A stretch of 64,000 nt of DNA. It comes from Riptortus pedestris. Lineage: Eukaryota > Arthropoda > Insecta > Hemiptera > Alydidae. Location of the stretch: positions 69,172,001 to 69,236,000 of the forward strand of contig CM032232.1 of the NCBI GenBank assembly GCA_019009955.1, written 5' to 3'. Each line of letters starts with the position of its first letter. The stretch's first letter is position 1. Positions 36,300 through 48,548 of this stretch are shown here, one piece after another. The notes under the pieces were generated by a model, which ran no database searches, was not told the origin of the DNA, and was given only the letters and a program-made list of their open reading frames with translations. A program made the position numbers and the translations under genes.

Positions 36300-36734
36300 A
36301 AGTCCGCCACGCAGGGGCTGCGTGAACTAAGCAGAATTCCCACGTGAAGTTATATAATAGAGAAATCTCCATACGAGAGCAGAACAGTTACGGAAACGGC
36401 CGAACTAGGTTTTGGCGGGAAACTCACTCGTCCGTTATTCGCCTACATTTAATAAAAATGCAAATATTTCTGTTAATATTCAAGATAGAGAATAAATGTA
36501 TAGATCAATATTTATAGTAAATTTAATTTGCAATAAGATTGGTTCTGTACTATATTTTGATCCGACGTGCGATAACGGAGATATTTCGAATTTTCAAAAA
36601 TCCCCCCTCTAAACCCTCTCCCACTGGTTCGATTTCAGCCATTAACGAACTTGATCTCTCTTTTTGCATAAAAACGTATAAATATCGAGTTTATTAACGA
36701 TCAACCAAAAATTACGACCGCAAGAGGGTTAACA

Positions 36735-36787
<53 letters not shown>

Positions 36788-36913
36788 TATTTTTGAGGCT
36801 GCATCGCTGGGGAGTATTATTATTGTGTGTACCTGGGCTGAGTGCTCAGCGGTTGGAATTTTCGTGCAGAACAACGAAAATTCTAACCGCTGGAGCAGAC
36901 AGCCAAGGTTTAC

Positions 36914-36944
<31 letters not shown>

Positions 36945-37041
36945 ATTTTGAATGGACCATTTCGTCATCTCCTGCGTAGGATCGATGGATATTTGAAGAC
37001 ATTTTTTGAAAATCGCGTCATGAGTACGACCTCAATAGTTG
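36300..37041 (+). mobile_element. Family A element, 3' hairpin lost, with hairpin insertion
   Basis: Good 5' end (AAGTCCGCCACG with hairpin) and core. The central (AT)n is split in two (36737-36784 and 36922-36945) by about 135 bp of unrelated DNA containing a long hairpin. Homology ends at CGACCTCAATAG (37041), without the terminal hairpin. Confidence 0.8.
36819..36921. ncRNA. Long imperfect hairpin, miRNA-precursor-like
   Basis: Arms 36819-36865 and 36874-36921 pair over about 47 bp with a few mismatches and bulges and an 8-nt loop (GCAGAACA). The loop-proximal ~18 bp (AGCGGTTGGAATTTTCGT) pair almost perfectly. Size and shape fit an animal pre-miRNA or a short inverted-repeat transposon. 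Expression is unknown, and location inside a transposon microsatellite argues for the latter as much as the former. Confidence 0.35.
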
Positions 37042-38163
37042 AAAATTAAGTTTATAACAATTTCAGAACCAGGAAATAGAAAAACATATAATTTCAATAT
37101 ATATTATTTTCACCTCCCTTAGTCCCTTGGACTGTACCATATTATCGGCAAGCAGACTATATTTTAATATTCAATTAAATCCCAGAGATGAGATGCAGTA
37201 TTTTATTTCTGAAAGTCTAAAAAATATTTAACTAAAATATATGAAGAAGGAAAGGGCTGAGAGACAGGTTTCCTGTAAAGGAGGTTATTACAACTAATAA
37301 ACCTATTCAAAGGCAACATTTTGTTTAACTTGCTTCAAGCTACCGCACTATTCCTTCTACACCAAAGAGTTCCTCCCACCATTCCGGAATACACAAAGGT
37401 CTTACACGGTGCCTCGGGCGAAGTTATCCTTTTAAGTGTTTCTGTGCCACTTACCTAGTGTTCGTTTCATTAAATTTTCGTCTTCATTGCCTCCTGTTAT
37501 CTTTCGTCTTAAGTTCTAAAGGCCATCTGTTTACACTATAGATTGATTACATTTCTTCTTAGTTAATGATAACAGGTTTATGTGAGCATGTATAATTAAT
37601 TGTAATATAGTTTATTTGTATTCCGTTTGAAGTATTAGTAACACGAACGTGTGTTAAAATGCTTAGTGCCCCATGCCTGGTGGTGTTTGGACAATTCCTT
37701 AAATGTCTGTCAGTTTTATGAGTGAGACACATGATACTCTGCATAACCTTATACTATGAAGTATGAGTTACTTCACTCAAATTAATTTATTCATTTATCC
37801 TCCTTCCACCAAATCCACTATATTACCAGCGTGTTGTCAACTCGTTATCATAGAAGACACCAGTCTTAACTCATAATAATATTAATCACTAAAAAATTAA
37901 AAGTTTCTACTTCAAACAGATCCTTGCTTGGTCCAGTTTTTATATTTAAATTTATATATCCATTATTACTCATAAATGCTATATTGACATTATTTTCATC
38001 CATTTTCCAGCATGAATACACTTTTATGAAGCATAAGAGTTTCAAAAAAAAATAGTGATGGTTACTTATAAAAATCATTAGATGATTGATAAATACGTTT
38101 TGCGTATGTGGAAATAAAGTTCATACGTATTTGGTATGTTGTAAAGAAATAAATAAATAATAT
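37042..38163. other. Noncoding, nothing recognised
   Basis: No repeat family or coding sequence recognised in about 1.1 kb. Confidence 0.45.
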
Positions 38164-38772
38164 TGTTACGAAAATTAAACAGAGATAACTGCGTATTTGG
38201 GAGGTACGAAGGAGATGAAAGGAGCGACCGAGGAGGGACTGTTGGCGCCAGTGGTGTCTGGATTGTTCCAGACTAAAGAGTGCAGTACCTTCGAGACATC
38301 ATCCTTTGATGTTGCCGACCTTTATATAAGCATGTGCAACTCGCCCCACAGTTTAGTTTGTTCTCAGCTGTCTTCAAGTGAACATCAGTGCTTCTGTGCG
38401 ACTTAGTGCAGTGCGGTAAAGTGTTTTTATGTAAAGAACAGTGTTGTGCCGTGACTCTGTAAGTAACAGTATAGTGCCGTGTTTCAGACAGTGCAGTGCC
38501 GTTAACTTCGCGAAGGAAAGGACAGTGCAGTGCAGTGTTTTTGTGAACTTCAGTGATCTTGAGTAAATAATTGGACTGTGTATTCTGAAGAACAGTGAAG
38601 CTATCAGTGCGTACTATGAGTAGTAATTAAGAATCATTAACCAAGTGTGTAGTGTACTGTTAAATTAATTGTGCAGTGATAAAAACTGTGAAGCTTGTGT
38701 GTGTTTAATTTTGCATTCCCAAAGAACTCTAATATACAACGTTTATTACTGGTTTTGTAATAAAACGTAACA
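38164..38772 (+). mobile_element. Family L solo LTR, copy 4
   Basis: 609 bp from TGTTACG to CGTAACA with ATAT on both sides (38160-38163 and 38773-38776). TATATAA box near 38334, followed by AGTGCAGTG repeats. The polyadenylation signal is mutated (AATTAA near 38664). Confidence 0.8.
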
Positions 38773-38776
38773 ATAT

Positions 38777-39584
38777 TTAAATAGCATATTCCCGTTCTCT
38801 TGAGAAGACTAATGGGAAAAATGATCAAATTCAATGTAAAATACTTGGAAGAATAACAAAAATGAAAACCTAACCACTACGATTGACTGAGCGTCATACC
38901 TTGTCAGTGGGATGATAGACCTGAATTCTCCTCTGATAAATGTCTTGTAGAAAAGAAAATGCCGGGCCGAAACTTTCTAAACGATTTTCCAGAGAACATG
39001 ATTAATGAGCGCCCTCTATCTGGAGAAAACACTCAACAGTCAGAAGTGATTGAACCTTACTAATTAATTCCATCCAACCGGAAATTACTTTACAACGGAC
39101 AGAATTCATGCAATTTATCTCCGAACTATTGAATATGATAATTATATGGATTATTCCAATTAACCCATTATTCATATATGGAAAATTAAGTGACCAAATT
39201 CACCATAAAATATTTATTTTTGATCTCCTTAAGAAGATATAATAAGTCCTGGAAAACATTTTATAGAAACATATCATGTATACATTTGTTTTTCAGTAAT
39301 GATGACGTATGTTAAGCAAACGAAAGTCGACATTAATCATGAATATGTTTATAATTTATTTCAATCGTCATTTAGGAATTTCATAATCACTACCTCCACA
39401 TAAATGGCTAGACAATTAATATAAAATGAAGTTGACAACAAATTCTAAAGGTGTATTCACTTCAATTAAATAAGTTTGAAGAAAAAGCATGCGAAAGACG
39501 CAGGGAAATGTACTTTAACAACAATTTTATTATATGTTAAATTTAGGCGGGATACCTAAGGGTTTCCATTCATTTCAAGACAGA
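38777..39584. other. Noncoding, nothing recognised
   Basis: AT-rich, no features recognised. Confidence 0.45.
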
Positions 39585-39699
39585 GTGAGACTAAGGGATT
39601 TATTTACTAAGTTCAGTACCAATAAATTCTTTTGGTGCATGTGTGAATCAAACACGCGTCTCTAGGTTAACATTAACCCACTTGCCCAACCTCAGCCCA
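39585..39699 (-). mobile_element. Family S SINE, decayed fragment
   Basis: Contains the GTGAATCAAACACGCG (B-box region), CTCTAGGTTAACA and CAACCTCAGCCC landmarks of the family head on the minus strand. The middle of the tRNA-like part is deleted and the tail is missing. Confidence 0.5.
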
Positions 39700-40539
39700 A
39701 AGCTGAAAAGTTTTATTTTCTGTTAAATTAACAGCCTATTTTATATAGTTTGTCACTAATGAAATTCCCAACTATCGAACCACTAGTTTTATTAAGACCT
39801 ACACCAAAACCTAAGACTCCCCACTTTAAAATTGAACTGGCATAATAGTAAACTGCTTATGACATATCCTATATCCTTTGTGTGAAGTGTACTAGAATGC
39901 ACTCGCTCTATATAGATTCTACCAGGTTGTACAATCTCTATATATTAAAGAACATGGCCAGTGGTTTCGCTACATATAATTAATTTGATATTCAACAAGC
40001 TTATCCAATGCCAAAGGCAAACTCTGACAAAGACCGAACCTTGTTCCTACCAATAATGTTAAACTAATAGTAATAATGTTGACCTCGACAATTTTATATT
40101 ATATAAAAATTCACAGTAGATCTCTAAAATGAAGAATGTCGATTCAAGCAGAATTATTAAGTGATGCAATAGTTGATAAATGACGTGCACAGTAAATAGT
40201 TACCCGACATTAAACTGAGGCGATTGAAAGTACATCTTAATACACTTTGATTAATTTTAGTAGTGAGACCAATTCCAGCCTTACAAAGAGAGTTTATTCG
40301 GTGAAAAAATTTCCTGGGCTCATTGAATAAAATGTTTATTTCCAACCATGTCCAGAAAAAGCTAGTATCTTATAGACATCCCGCACTGTTAAGAGTCCTA
40401 CCCCTAAAGTAGAGTTTAAAATAAAATAAACAACTTTGATGAACTCGTGAACTTCGATTTAAGAAAAACTCAATCCTTAGAATGTTCATCGGTCCTAAAT
40501 TGGATATGTCAAAAATTCCACCACGCTGAGCAACAAAAA
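39700..40539. other. Noncoding, nothing recognised
   Basis: No features recognised. Sequence just before the CT tract does not match the leader at 18371. Confidence 0.45.
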
Positions 40540-40892
<353 letters not shown>

Positions 40893-42282
40893 CCTCTGTA
40901 GAACTAGTGAATTAGTTTATCGCACTAGCAAGTAATGGGAGAGTTTTGAGAACTATTGTCGCCTTAATGGCATACAGGAAATAATGGAATTCCGTTACAA
41001 CAGTTTGATGGAAATGTTATTAATAATATTGGAACAATAATAATGGGGACAATAATGATGAAAGCTTACCAACTTTTGTACAGTTGCAAACTAAAATATG
41101 ATTGCTGGAAAACCTCCAAATAGTTATAATCTATTAGCACCTCAAAAATATAACAATATAAGTGTGGTTAATCTTTTGAATGAAAAAAATACAAGTGAAT
41201 TGAAGTTGGAGAAATCAGATTATCAGCATCATTTCTTTCATATATTTATGATCAATCCCTGTTTGAGTGCAAATAGCGAGCGTTTTAAAAATCACTAAAT
41301 GAACATAAAATATTACTTATTATTTTTGGGATGCCAGGGAAAGGAGAAAGTGGAGATTATGTAGTAATTCGTTGTTTACTAGATATTACACGCGCAAACA
41401 AAATAAGTTGTTTGAATCAGTAAAAATAATAATTATGACAAAGAAAATCAATCAACCAATTTTATTAAGTTATATGATAACAACACATTCTTTCCATATT
41501 CTGATATGTCCCATTTTAAAAATTGATTTTATTATTCAATAGATATTGGTCTTCTGAAAATGAATCAATAAAAGAATTAAACTTTGTAAGAAGCTTTCTA
41601 AGTTATCGTCTTACCAATTAATTCCCTTAAGTTTGTTGATTACTCTAAAATTATTAATGAATTATCCGTTCTTATTAAAACTAATTAGATCTGAGTGGTT
41701 TGCGGAGTTAAACCTCTCCATTTCATTATGAGGAGTCATCTATCATAGCAAGACTCAGCAGATGCCAGGCCTACTTTACGAGTTCATCGTCCATATTAAA
41801 AGTATTAACGAGCTTCTGGTCAGGGAGGACGAGCGACGGATACACTTGAAACTAAAATGAAAATGATAAGATATATATCCATTTCATAGGGTTGTTCAGA
41901 TCCGTCTCCTCTTTGCAAAAGTTAAAAATGAAGTCTCGGTTGTCTTGAAAAATAAAACGTTTAGCTTAAGTATCGAATATAACAACCCTGATCCAGAAAA
42001 GCTGATATGTTTATGTGACTCCCTTCAACTATCATAAAGTAACTAATGCCATACATCATAATTTATAAGGCCTTTTACAGAGAAAAAAATGCTTTACAAA
42101 AATCTTCTGCATCTCTAATATGTAAAGAGAAATTTGTAAACTTTTATTTTTTCTTCTCTAAACCCCCCTGTTGATATCAATCAAAACGGGAGACTCCCAA
42201 CTAGATGTTAAATATCCTAGTGGGTTGTAAAGAATGCGAGATGCGAACAAAGATACTCATAATTCCGTTGAAACCAGAAATA

Positions 42283-42289
<7 letters not shown>
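40893..42289. other. Noncoding, nothing recognised
   Basis: About 1.4 kb. The open frame at 41098-41298 is not recognised. No terminal repeats seen. Confidence 0.45.

Positions 42290-42356
<67 letters not shown>
42290..42356. repeat. (AT)n microsatellite
   Basis: About 65 bp of AT dinucleotides directly upstream of the truncated LINE. Confidence 0.9.
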
Positions 42357-42359
<3 letters not shown>

Positions 42360-43345
42360 GCTATACTGAAAACTGTACAAAAAATACACACTGAACATAC
42401 AAAACATAATACACTTTGTATATACACGGACAGTAAAGTAACGATACAAAAACTACAGAACCGTACAACCTACGACCCGTTAACAACACAAATCAGAGAA
42501 CTCATAGCAGAATTAAATCATATTAACATATATTTTTCATGGGTTAAAGCACATTCTGATAATTTTGGAAATGAGTTGGCCGATAGAGCTGCTAAGTCTG
42601 CTTCAAAAGATTCCCAATTACCGGAATGTTACAATAAAATCTCCAAAAGTAGCAACAACACTGGACTGTAACTAATAAAGGACAACATTTAAAACTTTTC
42701 ATTCCAAACATTAACACATATTTCAATAGCAAAAACATACAAACTGACTTTTATATTACACAATTAGTAACAGGGCATGATTCACTAAATTCTTACTACC
42801 AAGATTTAACATAAAAGACAACAATACTTGTCCCTGTGATTACTCAACTCCATAAACAAGTCAGCACTTAATATACGATTGCAGACTACTGACTGACGAA
42901 CGACAAAAACTAAAACAAGACATTGAACAAAAAAAAGGCAAATTTCCAATAGAAGAAGACAAGTTATTTTTAAAATATAATAATGCTTTTAAAATATTTG
43001 CAGAACATGCTTTTAATACAATTTATCAGTTGAATACTTATTATAGCTGATACACCTACAATATTAAAATATTTATAAGCTAATCATTATTTCTTTTCTC
43101 TTTTCTTTTTAAGATTAATAATTCTCTCTTTATATGTTTTTACTTTACTTTTAACGTTGTTATTGTTAATTCTTTATATATATGTCATACTTTTAAATTA
43201 TTTATGTATTAATGTTAATTAATTGTAACACTACAAATGCATGTGATATGCTAACTTGCATGGGACATGCAGAAAAAACCAAACCGCCTTCTTGTAGGGT
43301 TACTATAGGAAGGAAACACATAACAAAATAATAATAATAATATAT
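42357..43345 (+). pseudogene. I-like LINE 3' part: RNase H domain, Cys region and TAA tail
   Basis: The open part encodes the C-terminal half of an RNase H domain: LCIYTDSKVTIQKLQ (an Asp of the active site), then INIYFSWVKAHSDNFGNELAD (the His and last Asp). RNase H removes the RNA strand during target-primed integration and is carried by I, R1, LOA and Tad-type LINEs. Downstream, past a stop at 42669 and several frameshifts, weak homology continues (LVTGHDSLNSYY, a CPCDYSTP-like Cys region with SQHLIYDC, and DERQKLKQDIEQKKGKFP). An AT-rich 3' UTR follows, ending in a short (TAA)n run near 43330-43345, the tail type of I elements. The 5' part, including reverse transcriptase, is absent, and the element begins at an (AT)n tract. 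Confidence 0.75.
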
Positions 43346-44691
43346 ATATATATATATATATAAAATTGTAACCTCTGCCTGTACATTGATTTTGTTTTCA
43401 AAATTTCACGATACTTTTTCGTTTCACATGTCATAGACATCATACCTGCAATTGTTTTCTTTCGTGTATGTTTGTTTGTTTGCTACCTTTTCACACGTAA
43501 ACGGCTGTACCGAATTTTAAGAAACTTGGTATCTATATTACTACTAATACATGTTACGTTTCTGGCTATAGTAATATTCTCTGAGACGAACAGGAGTGGG
43601 GGTTATAAGGGAAGCCTGAAATTAAAAATGGCGATATTTCGTTTCCTATTGGTTTTTCGGCAAATATGAACATAAAAAAGTTGTTTATTTTGTTATTTAG
43701 AATAACTTTTGTCATATATATACTTTTTTCGTATGCCGAATTATAAACGAGATATACGCTAAAACCTATAGCGGTAGTGAACAAATTTATTTGGCACAAA
43801 AGACTCAACCGAACTAAATAAAACTCGGTATGTGTATTAGTAGTAACGCCTTCGTTATAATAATCCATACCATACCAACATTTCTAGGGAGGGGCAGGAG
43901 TGGGGGTTGTAAGGGAGGCCTGAATTTAAAAATAGCGGTAGTTTGTTTTATATTCGTTTTTCTGCAAATATGCACATGACAAAAGTAGTTTATCTTTTTA
44001 TTTGAAGTAACTTTTGTGATATTCATTTTTGTCTTATAAGTATAAACGAGATATACACTAAAACTTTAGCAGGAGCCAACAATTTTATTGGGCACTAACG
44101 ATTTAACCGAGCTAAACAAAACTCGGTATGTCAATTAGCATTAATTCGTCCATGATTATAAACTATATTAAAATTTTTAGGGTCAAATGGGAGTGGGGGT
44201 CATAAGAGAGGCCTGAAATAAAAATTCGTGATATTTCGTTGTCTATTTGTTTTCGACAAACGTGAACATAACAAAAGCTGTTTACTTTGTTATTTAGAGT
44301 AACTTTAGTTTTATACATTTTTTCGGGAACAATGTATGATGCAAGTAATTTGCGTAGAAATATTGATATGCTCATCAATTCTTTCCAATATGAACTACCA
44401 GGTACCTCACCTGGAAAAATAAATTCAAATCTATGTTAATATTTTGACCTTAATAATTCAAACTTATGCATAATGCACAGGAGACAGGAAATATGACAAT
44501 ATGGAGGACAGTGAAGTCTTACATAAAAAATTAATTTTATTATTAAAAAATCCACTGCAGGGACGGGTTTAATCCCTAAACACTGGGACGGGTAAATGTC
44601 AAAATATTGTGCAAAGTAAAGCCTTGCCAAAAAAATACCATCACCATTCTGCCTCAAATGAATTCCCGGGCGAAGCAGGGTATCTGAGCTA

Positions 44692-44692
<1 letters not shown>
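43341..44692 (+). mobile_element. Family C Helitron-like element (~1.35 kb)
   Basis: Three internal repeat units of about 300 bp are marked by GGAGTGGGGGT at 43593, 43895 and 44190. The 3' end has a diverged hairpin (CCCGGGCGAAGCAGGG) and TATCTGAGCTAG ending at 44692, followed by T. Both sides abut AT dinucleotides. Small open frames inside (43472-44378) are on both strands and not genes. Confidence 0.65.
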
Positions 44693-44765
<73 letters not shown>

Positions 44766-45477
44766 CCTTCGATTTCGTCTACTACTAGGGGGTCACTCCA
44801 TGCCAGATCAGCGCACCCTTTAGAATTTTCTACAATTTTGAATACTGGTAGTAGGTACTGAGAATAAGAAAAATATCAAATCTTCGTCATCCTCTTCAAA
44901 ATTGGCCCTAAAACTCCTCCTGGAAAGATTTACACTCTGGCATCTCAAGGGAACATGAAAATCACACAGGCAATGGCAAGCAAGCAACAAATAACATTTC
45001 TACTTATATGTAGATCGAATGGTTATTGTATATTGTGAAATACTAACTACATAATGACTAAAGATTTAGTAAAACGTACCAGGTTTAAAATAATGTTTAC
45101 TTCTGAGCCCATTATATGTCCATTTTCAAACTTTGACATATAATAAATATAAGTAAAATCCACACCAACAAATGTTTTGAAAATGTTTCGAGACTCGCTT
45201 TTCAAAAAAATTAAAATTGTTATGTTTGGTTCTGAAAAACTCTTTTTATTTAAACCATATCATATTAAAGGAAGTGACTAACAGACTAAAATGACTTCAG
45301 CTTCCCAGCTCAATGAGAATAGCTTCTAGAGTGATACCTACTACGAATATACAAAATTTTAGGAAATTTTAAAATGGTCAGGTAATTTTCCTTGGCAGGA
45401 TGGACGGTCCTTTGACAAATGTCGAAGAATGTTTTCAAAAATTATCGTCAATATAACTTCAAGAGGAAATCTGCTAA
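44693..45477 (+). mobile_element. Family A element 3' half, degenerate and interrupted
   Basis: (AT)n and (GT)n (44693-44764) are followed by a diverged TTTCGTCTACTACTAG. The 3' end (GGAAATCTGCTAA, 45465-45477) lies ~690 bp further, separated by an insert with inverted-repeat arms. Confidence 0.5.
44789..45410. mobile_element. Possible inverted-repeat element inside family A
   Basis: Inner arms pair: 44821-44857 (TAGAATTTTCTACAATTTTG and GGTAGTAGGTA) against 45335-45374 reversed (TTTTAAAATTTCCTAAAATT and CGTAGTAGGTA). The outer edges GGGTCACTCCATGCC and, reversed from the right, GGACCGTCCATCCTGCC are also similar. No transposase and no clear target duplication. The right boundary is ambiguous because family A also has a GGAT..GG segment there. 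Confidence 0.4.
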
Positions 45478-45993
45478 AAGGAAATCACATAAGTAAATAA
45501 TCTAGATATCATCCGTACCAATCTTAGATCATCACTTCACGCAAAATAAGTTCTAGATTTATTTTATTTGTTATATTTGATAGTTCTTGTCAGTCAGAAT
45601 TCATACATTATGATTGAGTGTGTGTATAGAGTTGAGTGGAAAGCCGCTAGTTTAAGCTGTTATATATAATTCACTTGAGCCTCACAGGTTCCCAGCATAC
45701 AGTGATCGCACTGAGACAGAGTAGAACAGTGATCCTGCCCCCAGAACTGGGTACTAACTCACTCTGGACACTGATGGATAGCCCTTTCGTGCGCAGGGAA
45801 TAATATATAAATTCTCAGCAGCTGGTTCGTGGTCTTATCACTGAAGGCATGGAGCAGAGATAGCCTTGATCTTTTAGCAACACCAAAAAAAAAATATACG
45901 GCTACAAAGAGTTTGGCTTTACTTTTTGTAGGAGTGTTCCTTTCCAATGCATGTTTCTCTTGTTCTTGTACATGGTAGAGATATAGCTTGAAA
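45478..45993. other. Noncoding, nothing recognised
   Basis: The minus frame at 45759-46004 is not recognised. No repeats. Confidence 0.4.
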
Positions 45994-46736
45994 AAGTCCG
46001 TCACGCAGGGGCTGCGTTAACTAAGCAAGATATCCCACTTGCGTCACGTATATGCGTTTATCTCAGAAACGTTCAATGAGAACAATATTTAGTATTAAAG
46101 CTTCAAATAAAGTATTTCATAATATAACAGCTTGTTGTTATTATAACATGAGTAGGACTGAGGGGTTTACTGAAAGTCGAAAACTGAAAATTTTGAAATC
46201 CTTCATTAATAATCAAGACAGTATTTATGCAACAATACATTTGTAATATGAGGGGCTCAGATTGGCCATGTGAGTTAAGGCGTTGACCTTAATCTCCCAT
46301 GGCAAATCTACAGTGGCGAGTTCGACTCCCGCCTGGGCAAAGGAATTTATTTGGAGACGGAATTCATTAAAGAAGATCCTTAGTCCCACCCTGGCTATAA
46401 AAGGGTGGTGACCTGTAGATAACCCGTCCCAATTAGCCTTTGTAATAAGACTGGTTGTATACAATATTTCAATGCGATACATAATAACGGAGATTTAAGA
46501 TTTTTCGAAATCGCCCCTCTAAAACCCCCATCCATTGGTCTGATTTCAGACGTTAACGAACTTGATCTTTATTTTCATTAAACTTTTAATTACTAAGTAT
46601 GGTAAAGATCAAATAAAAAAGGGTAAAAATAGAACTATATATATATATATTTGAACGAATCTCATTTTCATCTCCTGGGTTGAATCGGTGGGCATTTCAG
46701 AACTTTTTTTTCAAAAAACGCCAGTACAACCCCAAT
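45994..46736 (+). mobile_element. Family A element interrupted by a SINE
   Basis: 5' end AAGTCCGTCACG with an intact hairpin; modules as in 4999-5440; then a SINE at 46249-46438; then the core (ATAATAACGGAGAT, CCCCTCTAAAACCCCC), a short AT tract and a diverged 3' region without the terminal hairpin. Confidence 0.75.
46249..46438 (+). mobile_element. Family S SINE with 9-bp target duplication
   Basis: TGAGGGGCTCAGATTGGCC head with B-box GCGAGTTCGACTC, ending at AATTAGCC. It lacks the final ~40 bp and TAA tail seen at 21731-21961. Exact repeats TTTGTAATA at 46240-46248 and 46439-46447 flank it. The host family A element continues across the site. Confidence 0.9.
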
Positions 46737-47242
46737 ACACTCATTGTAGAAGCCAAATTTCAATGATATCGGCATTGATAAAAAATCAATGTGTCTTTGT
46801 TTTTAAGAGTTGAATGGAAAAAAAATTCTAAAAATATTGTTTTAAACATGTTGTCTTTAACTTCGGAAGTTAGCTCTATTTTTTTACTTCTCGGCTGTCA
46901 ATATTCATCCACTTTACTCATCTAATTTTTCACATTAATATCACTAAAAATCTCACGTTTAGCTAAAATATCATGTCTTCTTTAAATGAGGTGGATAATA
47001 TGTAGAAATAGAGAATAGAATGTGACATTATCTGAGTGGGCCCGCACGTAGTAAATCTAATTTGTTTGCTTTGTTTTGCCTGACAGGCCTCTTCAGTCGT
47101 GCCACGTCTAAACATTCTCATGGCGTTAATGTTATTCAGTCAGCATTTGAAATTTTATACGACGCCACTTTAAGAATAGTGACACAAACATCTTTATACC
47201 ATTGCCACCCCAGCCACTCGAATCTGTATCAATAAGAGGAAA
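46737..47242. other. Noncoding, nothing recognised
   Basis: About 500 bp without recognised features. Confidence 0.45.
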
Positions 47243-48190
47243 AAGTCCGTCACGCATGGGCTGCGTGAGCTAAGTAGATTTCCCACATGCTGGGTTAACA
47301 CACTTGTGATCTCCACTCACCACATATTCCCTAATTCTATCTAAAAAATCACTGATGAGTAGAAGTCAGGGGTGGGGAGGGATTACGGAAGGCTGAAAAT
47401 AAGAAACCCGAATAACTAGCATAATACTTGAGTTGTGAATGCATGCATAGAACGACAATTGTAGAATATCAATAGCACAGTAAGATTAAATGAAATTATT
47501 TATTAACGTCCACTTCTTTCAACTAAGGCTAATTGGGACGGGTTATCCACAGGTTATAACCCTTTTCTAGCCAGATTGGGAGTAAGTATTTTATTTAATG
47601 AATTCCGTCACTAAATAAATTCCTTTGTCCAGGCGGAAATCGAACTCGCCACTCTCGTTTACCATGTCAGATTAAGGTCAACGCTTAAACTCATATGGCT
47701 AATCTGAGCCCCACAAAACATTAGTTCTATAACATTTGAAGATCCGTCTTATAATAACGGAAATGTTATGAATATTCGAATTCCCCAATCACGAGACACT
47801 CTGTATTCCGCACCCGATTCCATTCAATAGCAAATACAATCTTTAGTGTTGAGTGAAACGGTTTTATATAGAGTATGGTATAGATAAAATAAACATTTTC
47901 GAGTAAAATGCGAAAACACTTAATTGATGACGTCACCACAACATATTTGCATGTATCTTGCAAAGTAATATTTCAATGAAAACCATATTTGGTATTTAAC
48001 CTTGGAATGAAGTGGGTCAAGATTTAACAGTTTATTCTTAATAAGTCATGAGTAGGGGTGGGGGTTTACTGAAAGCCGAAAACAAAAAAAAATCCATGTA
48101 TCTCGGTTAATATTCATGATACAGAAATTATGTATAGGAAAACGAATATGATAATAAATGCCACATTATTGTAATTAAATCTAAATAATA
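47243..48190 (+). mobile_element. Family A variant with TGACGTCA module, split by a SINE
   Basis: Begins AAGTCCGTCACG with AGTAGATTTCCCACATG. Modules then match 22950-23327 (reversed). After the SINE at 47495-47712 it continues through a TGACGTCA palindrome (47928-47935) and TTAATATTCATGATACAG. No 3' hairpin found; the end is estimated. Confidence 0.65.
47495..47712 (-). mobile_element. Family S SINE
   Basis: Minus-strand copy with ATTTATTAACGTCCACTT tail, body and GGGGCTCAGATTAGCCATAT head. The target duplication could not be fixed with confidence. Confidence 0.85.
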
Positions 48191-48233
48191 CCCAATGAGC
48201 TGATTTATCTAAAATTACAATGTTTGTTAATTA

Positions 48234-48431
48234 GGGGTCAGTTAGGAGCATCAAACTACCGCTAGTTCCCCTCCGCGCATTTTCCTCAGTTGCCGGAGAA
48301 AAAAATGCTATCTTGAATTCAACAGTTGTAGGAAGGGTTGGTGGAGACAATAACCAGGTTTCACTAAAGTAAATCATGCAACAATCTTTAAAATCATGTA
48401 TTTCCAGTAATAAGTTCTTATAACTAGTCAC
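48234..48431 (-). pseudogene. LINE apurinic-type endonuclease N-terminal fragment
   Basis: The minus frame reads LLLEIHDFKDCCMIYFSETWL, then a hydrophobic stretch, FFSPATEENARRGTSGSLMLL. The S-E-T-W-L motif is the conserved early active-site block of the exonuclease-endonuclease-phosphatase fold carried by non-LTR retrotransposons, and the SPAT...RG.SG block normally follows it. A stop at about 48231 ends the frame, and neither the rest of the nuclease nor a reverse transcriptase follows. It sits between a family A variant and a family C element. The LINE clade is not determinable from this piece. Confidence 0.65.
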
Positions 48432-48548
48432 ATTCCAAAAAAGAGATCTCGAGAGGTGGCTAAAATGCGTTAGATGGCAGTTATGGTGGTCTCTTCTTCC
48501 TCTAATTTATGTATAGAACATTTCAATAAGATTAGTTATACACAACTT

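Noticed and set aside
42201..42449. Minus frame with Tyr-Ile repeats
   Set aside because: It is the (AT)n tract read in frame, antisense to the LINE remnant.
43472..44657. Several 65-100 codon frames on both strands
   Set aside because: They fall inside family C repeat units and recur with the repeats.
46249..46340. tRNA-like head as a functional tRNA gene
   Set aside because: It lacks a complete acceptor stem and anticodon arm, and the same head recurs at dispersed loci with a common non-tRNA body, so it is a SINE.
46225..46482. 85-codon minus frame
   Set aside because: It is antisense translation of the SINE and family A sequence.
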